A stretch of DNA of 9,282 bases. Source: RGIG4608 sp045651165 (GTDB lineage: Bacteria; Bacillota; Clostridia; Oscillospirales; CAG-272). Positions 1 through 4,396 of the stretch are shown piece after piece. The notes below the pieces were generated by a model. The model saw nothing but the letters and a program-made list of their open reading frames with translations, searched no databases and was not told the origin of the DNA. The translations under genes were made by a program, and so were the position numbers. How positions within the stretch are numbered: position 1 is the first letter of the stretch; each line of letters starts with the position of its first letter. The DNA lies in NCBI GenBank assembly GCA_045651165.1, contig JAZRRX010000060.1, positions 1 to 9,282 on the forward strand, given 5' to 3'.

Positions 1-190
1 CCTTTAGGTGTCATTCTCGAGCGTAATAATCTTTTGCGTCCGTCACTTCGTTCCGAGATCCTTCGCGGCGGTGTTTTTCTCGTCGTCATTCTCGAACGAA
101 GTGAAGAATCTCGAGAAAAACACCTTGCTCGAGGATGACGCAAAAGATTATAGCGAAGAATCTCGGCGCAACTTCCCTCGAGGATGACGC
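1..190. repeat. Cluster of degenerate intergenic repeats with nested inverted repeats
   Basis: This non-coding stretch is built from recurring short modules. GTCATTCTCGA occurs at 10-20 and 85-95, GAAGAATCTCG at 103-113 and 155-165, and CTCGAGGATGACGC at 128-141 and 177-190. Two perfect inverted repeats are nested: ATAATCTTTTGCGTC (26-40) with its complement at 137-151, and GGTGTTTTTCTCG (70-82) with its complement at 112-124. The modules resemble the widespread dispersed intergenic repeats of the type GTCATTCT..GAAGAATCTC. That identification rests on recognition, not on a search. The stretch looks more GC-rich than the neighbouring intergenic DNA. No gene is supported here. Confidence 0.75.
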
Positions 191-204
191 GCAATATAAC
201 TCAC

Positions 205-223
205 CGTTAAATCCCAATTTATA
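205..223 (-). repeat. 19-nt repeat, left copy (outward facing)
   Basis: Read on the minus strand this is TATAAATTGGGATTTAACG, identical to 9141-9159 on the plus strand. It sits directly beyond the araC terminator and at the inner edge of the 1-190 repeat cluster. After the 19 nt both copies also share a nearby GTTATA. It is probably one end of a dispersed intergenic repeat. Confidence 0.7.
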
Positions 224-224
224 C

Positions 225-256
225 AATAAAGCACCCACTTGCGTAGGTGCTTTATT
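225..256 (-). terminator. Rho-independent terminator of the AraC-family gene
   Basis: The hairpin starts one base after the stop codon. An 11-bp stem pairs 225-235 with 246-256. It is extended by three more pairs (236-238 with 243-245, one of them a G·U that exists only in the minus-strand RNA) and closed by a GCAA (GNRA) tetraloop. The distal arm ends in UUUAUU and is followed by GUAUAAAUU, so the U-tract is modest. The G·U pair favours function in the minus direction. Confidence 0.75.
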
Positions 257-257
257 C

Positions 258-1079
258 TTACTTTTTCTTAACGGGTACCCAAATTTCGCCTTCGGTTTCA
301 GAAATGTAGAATTCAAGGTTATAATTTCCTGCAAGCTCATATTCCTTGCAGTTCGGCAACCATTCAGTCCAGATTTGTGTATTCAATGTCTGAAGTGCCT
401 CGGGGCATTCTCCTTGATATGAAAATACCACCCAAGTCCCTTTCTCGAATGTTCTTGTTTCGCAACCCTCTGGGATAGCATTCCAAGGGAAATAGAGGTC
501 GGCAATAAGATAGTCAAATTCCTTGTCATCTCCGTCAATGCAAGCGCCAAACATTCCACGAATCACTTCACCACCACCGGTTGCAAAATGCTCACCCCAA
601 AACTTTGGAATTTCAACGTATGAAGTTTCTGCATTAAATTTTCTGCACTTACCCATAATGGTAAATGCCGATTTTTCAACGATTTTATAGTTCATTATAG
701 CTCCACCTTTCAAATCACAATTTATCATAATCGGTGCAAAACTCTTGATTTTTGCGCCATTTTCTCTTGCAGATGAGGGTGAAATCCCATGAAATTTGGT
801 GAATGCCCTTGAAAAGCTGTCGGGTGAATCATAACCATATTTAAGCGCTACGTCAATCACCTTGAGTGTTGAATAAGAAAGCTCCTCTCCCGCACGGGAT
901 AAACGCCTGTTTCTTATATACTCTCCAACAGTCAAACCGCACACAGCATTGAATACCCTTTGAAAATAAAATGGTGAAAGATAAGCCCTTGCCGCAATTT
1001 TTGAAATTTCAAGCTCATCACACAAATTTTCTTCAATGTAGTCAATTGCTCTTTGCAATCCATAACTCAAGTCATTCAT
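258..1079 (-). CDS. AraC-family transcriptional regulator with GyrI-like effector-binding domain
   Basis: The product is a 273-residue predicted cytoplasmic DNA-binding regulator. Residues 1-110 form the AraC-type double helix-turn-helix domain: the first HTH is around 22-43 and the second around 71-95, including the family signature region ending in FTKFHGISP. Residues 128-273 resemble the GyrI-like/AraC effector-binding domain (motif SFAPI..., EVIRGMFG, then FEKGTWVVF), which binds small hydrophobic or cationic ligands in related proteins such as Rob and BmrR. The order HTH then effector domain is normal for this subgroup. I chose the ATG at 1079: it follows an AAGGGA-type site and lies about 22 nt downstream of the predicted transcription start. 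The upstream in-frame TTG (1103) and ATG (1097) fall at the transcript's 5' end and have no usable ribosome site. The gene is monocistronic. No transporter or enzyme target lies next to it, so the inducer and regulon cannot be inferred. The AraC plus effector-domain call is firm; the role is not known. Confidence 0.9.
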   Translation of the reverse strand: MNDLSYGLQRAIDYIEENLCDELEISKIAARAYLSPFYFQRVFNAVCGLTVGEYIRNRRLSRAGEELSYSTLKVIDVALKYGYDSPDSFSRAFTKFHGISPSSARENGAKIKSFAPIMINCDLKGGAIMNYKIVEKSAFTIMGKCRKFNAETSYVEIPKFWGEHFATGGGEVIRGMFGACIDGDDKEFDYLIADLYFPWNAIPEGCETRTFEKGTWVVFSYQGECPEALQTLNTQIWTEWLPNCKEYELAGNYNLEFYISETEGEIWVPVKKK

Positions 1080-1107
1080 TCTTTCACTTCCCTTCATCTC
1101 CAATCAC

Positions 1108-1116
1108 ATTATAGCA
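1108..1116 (-). promoter_or_regulatory. Extended -10 promoter of the AraC-family gene
   Basis: The minus strand reads TGC followed by a perfect TATAAT. The extended -10 TG compensates for a poor -35 region at the usual distance. The predicted transcription start is near 1101, giving a leader of about 22 nt before the ATG at 1079. Confidence 0.65.
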
Positions 1117-1149
1117 CAAAAATCAAAATCCCTCCCGACTTTTTGTGCT
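1113..1149. promoter_or_regulatory. 10-bp dyad over the araC-type promoter, candidate operator
   Basis: AGCACAAAAA at 1113-1122 is perfectly repeated in inverse at 1140-1149, with 17 nt between the arms. One arm abuts the -10 box and the other lies just upstream of the -35 position. It is upstream of the predicted start, so it would act as DNA, for example as an autoregulatory operator. That function is inferred. Confidence 0.4.
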
Positions 1150-1178
1150 TTGTCTGAAGGGATGATGTAGTTATTTTA

Positions 1179-1251
1179 AGTATAATAACATTTATCGCTA
1201 TATCGCAAAAAACAAATATAATTATATGGTTATTAAGCAAAGAGCGATAAA
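1179..1251 (-). promoter_or_regulatory. Possible second upstream promoter with TATCGC/GCGATA repeats
   Basis: A weaker promoter candidate reads TTGCGA (1203-1208), an 18-nt spacer and TATACT (1179-1184) on the minus strand. TATCGC occurs at 1193-1198 and 1201-1206 and, inverted, within GCGATA at 1244-1249. TTTATCGCT (1191-1199) and AGCGATAAA (1243-1251) form a 9-bp inverted pair. If this promoter is used, the dyad at 1113-1149 would fold as a hairpin in the leader. The region between tpiA and the regulator holds no gene. Confidence 0.25.
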
Positions 1252-1286
1252 AAGGTTTTTGCCTACTTTTTCCTTAAAAAAGTAGG
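1249..1286 (-). terminator. Terminator-like stem-loop after tpiA
   Basis: The stem begins directly after the tpiA stop codon. CCTACTTTTT (minus strand, 1286-1277) pairs over 10 bp with AAAAAGTAGG (1271-1262), with a 5-nt loop. It is followed by CAAAAACC and then U5 at 1253-1249. The U-run is displaced about 8 nt from the stem, so this is not a textbook terminator. The last U-run could alternatively pair with the A-rich arm. An element with the same layout lies at 9185-9219. Confidence 0.55.
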
Positions 1287-2042
1287 TTACTGTGCCGCGT
1301 CAACGATTGCGTTAAACTTTTCAGCAACGAGGGATGCACCACCGATAAGACCACCGTCAACGTTTGTCTTTGAAAGAAGTTCAGATGCATTCTTGTCATT
1401 CATAGAACCACCGTACTGAATGATGAGCTCTTCAGCAACTTCTCTGCCATAGAGGTCAGCAACAACGTCACGGATTACACCGCAAGTTTCGTCTGCCTGC
1501 TCGGGAGTAGCTGTAAGACCTGTACCAATAGCCCAAACGGGTTCGTATGCGATAATAACGTTCTTAAGATCTTCTGCAGAAATGCCTGCAAGGTCGAGCT
1601 TTGTCTGCATACCAACAACTTCGTTAGTAATACCTGCAAGTCTTTCTTCCTTAACTTCGCCAAGGCAAAGAAGAACCTTAAGACCAGCAGCGAGAGCTGC
1701 CTTTGTACGAAGGTTAACAGTTGTGTCTGTTTCACCAAAGTACTGACGTCTTTCGGAGTGACCGATAATAACGTATTCAACACCGATTTCCTTAAGCATC
1801 TTAGCGGAAATTTCACCTGTGAACGCGCCCTTTTCTTCAAAGTGAACGTTCTGCGCACCAATCTTAATGTTTGAACCTTTAGCAGCTTCCATAGCCGCAC
1901 CAATTGTTACAAAGGGAGCGCAAAAGATGATGTCGCAATTATTTTTACCCTCAACCATGGGTTTGATTTCATTAATAAAAGCAGTTGCTTCGGAAGGAGT
2001 GAAATTCATCTTCCAGTTACCTGCGATAACGTATCTTCTCAT
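1287..2042 (-). CDS. tpiA: Triosephosphate isomerase
   Basis: This enzyme interconverts dihydroxyacetone phosphate and glyceraldehyde 3-phosphate in cytoplasmic glycolysis and gluconeogenesis. It is a single (beta/alpha)8 barrel of 251 residues, the usual family length. All catalytic residues are present at canonical positions: Asn9 and Lys11 in GNWKMN, His95 in IIGHSERR, Glu167 in YEPVW, the flexible lid loop PVWAIGTG (168-175), and the phosphate-binding segments around YGGSM (210-214) and GLIGGASL (231-238). Cys126 is also kept. The start at 2042 is chosen because an AAGGAG site lies 7 nt upstream and MRRYVIAGNWKMN is the normal N-terminus. An in-frame extension back to 2096 would run through the intercistronic hairpin and is rejected. 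It is the second gene of a pgk-tpiA operon, 65 nt after pgk. No gapdh or phosphoglycerate mutase gene is next to it. Confidence 0.98.
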   Translation of the reverse strand: MRRYVIAGNWKMNFTPSEATAFINEIKPMVEGKNNCDIIFCAPFVTIGAAMEAAKGSNIKIGAQNVHFEEKGAFTGEISAKMLKEIGVEYVIIGHSERRQYFGETDTTVNLRTKAALAAGLKVLLCLGEVKEERLAGITNEVVGMQTKLDLAGISAEDLKNVIIAYEPVWAIGTGLTATPEQADETCGVIRDVVADLYGREVAEELIIQYGGSMNDKNASELLSKTNVDGGLIGGASLVAEKFNAIVDAAQ

Positions 2043-2049
2043 AATGTTT

Positions 2050-2055
2050 CTCCTT
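2050..2055 (-). promoter_or_regulatory. Ribosome binding site fixing the tpiA start
   Basis: AAGGAG on the minus strand lies 7 nt before the ATG at 2042. It settles the start in favour of MRRYVIAGNW over the longer in-frame ORF. Confidence 0.85.
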
Positions 2056-2070
2056 ATTATGCATAATTTT

Positions 2071-2094
2071 GCTGTGCTACGAACGTAGCACAGC
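2071..2094 (-). other. Intercistronic hairpin between pgk and tpiA
   Basis: GCTGTGCTACG at 2071-2081 is perfectly complementary to 2084-2094, giving at least a 10-bp stem with a four-base loop (GUUC in the transcript). No U-tract follows on either strand, so it is unlikely to be a terminator. It starts 13 nt after the pgk stop codon and ends 15 nt before the tpiA ribosome site. Such hairpins often protect or set the ratio of operon segments by RNA processing; that role is inferred here. Confidence 0.7.
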
Positions 2095-2107
2095 AAATAA
2101 ATTTCAA

Positions 2108-3427
2108 TTATTTATCCTCAAGGCAAGCGATACCGGGAAGTTCAAGACCTTCAAGGAATTCAAGAGATGCACCACCACCTGTGGAGATGTGTGTAATCTT
2201 AGAAGCAAAACCAAGTGTTTCGCAAGCAGCAGCAGAGTCACCACCACCAACAATAGTTGTTGCTGAGGACTGTGCAAGCGCGTCAGCCATAGCGATAGTA
2301 CCCTTTGCAAGTGTGGGGTTTTCGAATACGCCCATAGGACCGTTCCAAACAACTGTCTTTGCATTAAGCACTGCCTGTGAGTAGAGAGCCTGTGTCTTTG
2401 TACCGATGTCACAACCTTCTCTGTCAGCAGGAATTGCATCAGCTTCAACCTCAAGAGTTTCAACAGGAGCGTCAATAGGATTGGGGAATTCTGCGATTGT
2501 TACAACGTCAACGGGAAGAAGGAGCTTAACACCATTAGCTTCAGCCTTTGCCATCATATCGCGGCAGTAATCAATCTTTGTATCGTCAAGAAGTGACTTG
2601 CCAACACCATAACCCTTAGCAGCGAGGAATGTGTAAGCCATACCACCACCGATAATGAGTGTATCAACCTTTGTAAGAAGATTGTTGATAACGTTGAGCT
2701 TATCTGCAACCTTAGCACCACCAAGGATAGCAACGAAGGGTCTTTCAGGAGTTGTGAGTGCCTTACCCATAACACCGATTTCCTTCTGAATGAGGTAACC
2801 ACAAACTGCGGGAACGTTGCCGTACATAGCAACACCTGCTGTTGTAGCGTGAGCTCTGTGAGCTGTACCGAAAGCATCGTTTACGTAGATGTCGCAATAT
2901 TTAGCAAGTTCTTTTGCAAAATCTTCGCCATTCTTTTCTTCTCTTGCGTCGAAACGAACGTTTTCAAGAAGAACTGCACGACCGTTTTCAAGAGCAGCAA
3001 CCTTTGCCTGTGCATCTGCACCGATGATATCTTCAGCGAATGTTACCTTACCGTCAAGGTATTCGTTAAGACGAGCAGCAACAGGAGCAAGAGTGAGCTT
3101 CTTCTTGTCATCCTTAAGTGCCTTTGCAAGAAGTTCAGCTTTTGCTGCTTCTCTTTCTTCTTCAGGAAGAGCCTCAACCTTTTTCTTTTCTTTCTTTGTA
3201 AGACCAAAGCCTTCTGTCAAGATGTTGTGGGGCTTGCCCATGTGAGAGCAAAGAACAACCTTTGCACCCTTTGAAAGCAAATATTTGATTGTGGGGAGAG
3301 CTTCAACGATTCTCTTATCGCTTGTGATCTCACCGTCTTTAAGAGGAACGTTAAAATCGCATCTTACAAGCACTCTCGCGCCTTCAACGATTTCGATATC
3401 CTCAATGGATTTCTTGTTGTAAGTCAT
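2108..3427 (-). CDS. pgk: Phosphoglycerate kinase with an internal charged insertion
   Basis: This enzyme transfers the acyl phosphate of 1,3-bisphosphoglycerate to ADP, the first ATP-yielding step of lower glycolysis. It has 439 residues, against about 390-400 for typical bacterial enzymes. Family motifs are in order: RCDFNVPL (22-29), SHMGKP (61-66), LENVRF (154-159), NDAFGTAHRAHAT (183-195), GGAKVADKL (236-244), WNGPMGVFE (361-369), GGGDSAAA (394-401) and HISTGGGASLEFL (413-425). The extra length is mostly a Lys/Glu/Ala-rich, probably helical segment at about residues 70-109, between SHMGKP and TLAPVAARL, in the N-terminal substrate-binding domain. The canonical H-x-x-R motif of that loop has Lys65 in place of Arg. 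The ATG at 3427 has AAAGGA about 10 nt upstream. It is the first gene of the operon with tpiA and has its own promoter at 3496-3524. Confidence 0.97.
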   Translation of the reverse strand: MTYNKKSIEDIEIVEGARVLVRCDFNVPLKDGEITSDKRIVEALPTIKYLLSKGAKVVLCSHMGKPHNILTEGFGLTKKEKKKVEALPEEEREAAKAELLAKALKDDKKKLTLAPVAARLNEYLDGKVTFAEDIIGADAQAKVAALENGRAVLLENVRFDAREEKNGEDFAKELAKYCDIYVNDAFGTAHRAHATTAGVAMYGNVPAVCGYLIQKEIGVMGKALTTPERPFVAILGGAKVADKLNVINNLLTKVDTLIIGGGMAYTFLAAKGYGVGKSLLDDTKIDYCRDMMAKAEANGVKLLLPVDVVTIAEFPNPIDAPVETLEVEADAIPADREGCDIGTKTQALYSQAVLNAKTVVWNGPMGVFENPTLAKGTIAMADALAQSSATTIVGGGDSAAACETLGFASKITHISTGGGASLEFLEGLELPGIACLEDK

Positions 3428-3495
3428 AGTAATTTTGTCCTTTCATTACATATTCGGGCAGGTATTTTTTATAAGCCCAATCTTTACCAATTAAT

Positions 3496-3524
3496 AATAT
3501 ACCACACTTTTGTCAATTTATCAA
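3496..3524 (-). promoter_or_regulatory. Promoter of the pgk-tpiA operon
   Basis: The minus strand carries TTGATA (3519-3524), a 17-nt spacer and TATATT (3496-3501). A second overlapping pair, TTGACA with a 17-nt spacer to TAATTG, is poorer in its -10. The start would be near 3489, giving a leader of about 60 nt in which I see no riboswitch. The 212 bases between the pgk start and the small ORF at 3640 hold only this promoter and the preceding terminator. Confidence 0.7.
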
Positions 3525-3593
3525 TAGTTTTATTAAAAATTGTGAAATTTTTGGCAAGAAGCAGTACAAACAGCTTTCAAATTTTGATTTATC

Positions 3594-3627
3594 TAAATAA
3601 AAAAACCGCACGGTATTCCGCGCGGTT
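3594..3627 (-). terminator. Rho-independent terminator of the flavoprotein–cmk–ispH operon
   Basis: A 10-bp GC-rich stem pairs 3604-3613 with 3618-3627 around a 4-nt AAUA loop in the minus-strand RNA. One position pairs as G·U only in the minus direction (A/C mismatch on the plus strand). The stem closes with UU and is followed by UUUUU and AUUUA. It starts 12 nt after the stop codon of the 42-residue ORF and separates it from the pgk promoter. Confidence 0.9.
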
Positions 3628-3639
3628 AATAAAGTATAT

Positions 3640-3768
3640 TCATTTTTTAAGCCATCCAATGAAAGCAATGAGAAAAATTATTGTCAAAGGTAGTGCTAAG
3701 AACCAAAACACAAGCGGATGTACCATAATAAGAAACAGTATTGCTCCTAAAATCAAAAAGAACCACAT
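3640..3768 (-). CDS. Small hydrophobic membrane peptide, 42 residues
   Basis: I do not recognise this gene. The ORF starts MWFFLILGAILFLIM and ends FIGWLKK followed by TGA. Almost every residue is hydrophobic. It reads as two membrane segments, about 2-16 and 20-39, joined by a short His-Pro turn (17-18), with a Lys-Lys end; a single bent helix is also possible. An AAGGAG site lies 6 nt before the ATG, as good as that of tpiA. The ORF starts 32 nt after the upstream DUF436-type gene and stops 12 nt before the operon terminator, so it sits exactly where a last operon gene would. This placement plus the ribosome site argue for a real gene. The function is unknown; possibilities are a small membrane-protein regulator or a lipid-associated peptide. 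Confidence 0.72.
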   Translation of the reverse strand: MWFFLILGAILFLIMVHPLVFWFLALPLTIIFLIAFIGWLKK

Positions 3769-3800
3769 ATCGCGCTCCTTGCTATATGATTTTAAATATT

Positions 3801-4340
3801 TTATTCATAAACTGCCCTTGGACCACCGATGTATTTCGGTCTTGTACGCGCGAAGGTTACGTTTGCTTCACCAAGAGTTTTCATAGACAATCTCACGGGC
3901 ACAGCTACGGCACGAAGGTGCATACCAATAAGAGTAGAGCCGATGTCAACTCCCGCGTGCGCTTTAATTGTTTCAACGACCACGGGATTTTCAAAATTTT
4001 CATAAGCGGTAGTTGCAAACGAGCCACCTGCCTTCGCCTTTGGAACTACACAAACGATTTCAAGTCCATACCTTTCGGCACATTCCCTTTCAACCACAAG
4101 CGCGCGATTAAGATGCTCACAGCACTGTGCGGCAAGGAATATTCCATTTTGCGCCAGCACGGGCGCAATCCCCTCAAAAACCGCCTTTGCAGCATTGAAA
4201 TCAGAGCCCTTGCCAATAGTTTCGCCCACAATTTCACTCGAGGAGCAACCAACAACCAAAATTTCACCCTTGTTAATTGGTGCAACGGACAAAAATTCCT
4301 CTATCATATTTTTAGATTGTTCAACTATATTTTGGTACAT
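3801..4340 (-). CDS. DUF436/UPF0340 family protein (YwlG-like)
   Basis: The 179-residue product matches the TIGR01440/UPF0340 family, which includes Bacillus subtilis YwlG, over its full usual length. Recognisable conserved segments are GCSSSE (31-36), the paired cysteines in QCCEHLNRALV (72-82), GGSFAT (105-110) and DIGSTLIGMHL (132-142). No signal peptide or membrane segment is seen, so it is presumably cytoplasmic. The biochemical function of the family is not established to my knowledge. The ATG at 4340 follows AAGAGGT with a 7-nt gap. It lies 56 nt after the ispH–S1 stop with a hairpin between them, and 32 nt before the small membrane ORF. It shows no promoter of its own, so it is probably the penultimate gene of the operon. 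Confidence 0.92.
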   Translation of the reverse strand: MYQNIVEQSKNMIEEFLSVAPINKGEILVVGCSSSEIVGETIGKGSDFNAAKAVFEGIAPVLAQNGIFLAAQCCEHLNRALVVERECAERYGLEIVCVVPKAKAGGSFATTAYENFENPVVVETIKAHAGVDIGSTLIGMHLRAVAVPVRLSMKTLGEANVTFARTRPKYIGGPRAVYE

Positions 4341-4358
4341 ATTTTTACCTCTTATAAA

Positions 4359-4388
4359 TCAAGGGCTCCCCTTATGAGAAGCCCTTAA
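4359..4388 (-). other. Hairpin between ispH–S1 and the DUF436 gene
   Basis: AAGGGCT (4361-4367) pairs with AGCCCTT (4380-4386). In the minus-strand RNA the stem extends inward by four pairs, two of them G·U, to an AUAA loop, and outward by two more, about 13 bp in all. The tail is only AUUUAUAAGAGG, so termination should be weak at best. The element could lower or stabilise distal expression, since the ribosome site of the next gene lies just after it. Confidence 0.55.
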
Positions 4389-4396
4389 GTTTTTAA

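Noticed and set aside
1..190. Possible CRISPR array
   Set aside because: The repeated modules are 11-14 nt, irregularly spaced and present in both orientations, with no uniform repeat-spacer pattern and no cas gene.
135..422. Plus-strand ORF of 95 codons
   Set aside because: It overlaps the 3' half of the regulator's terminator and coding sequence, has no ribosome site, and its start lies within the repeat cluster.
1080..1103. Upstream starts of the AraC-family gene (TTG 1103, ATG 1097)
   Set aside because: They lie at or before the predicted transcript start and leave no room for a ribosome site; ATG 1079 fits both promoter and family N-terminus.
2043..2096. N-terminal extension of TpiA
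   Set aside because: The extension encodes the intercistronic hairpin, whereas AAGGAG stands 7 nt before the canonical start.
2849..3274. Plus-strand ORF of 141 codons inside pgk
   Set aside because: It is antisense to a complete, well-conserved pgk and has a Cys/Phe/Ser-rich composition typical of the complement of a coding frame.
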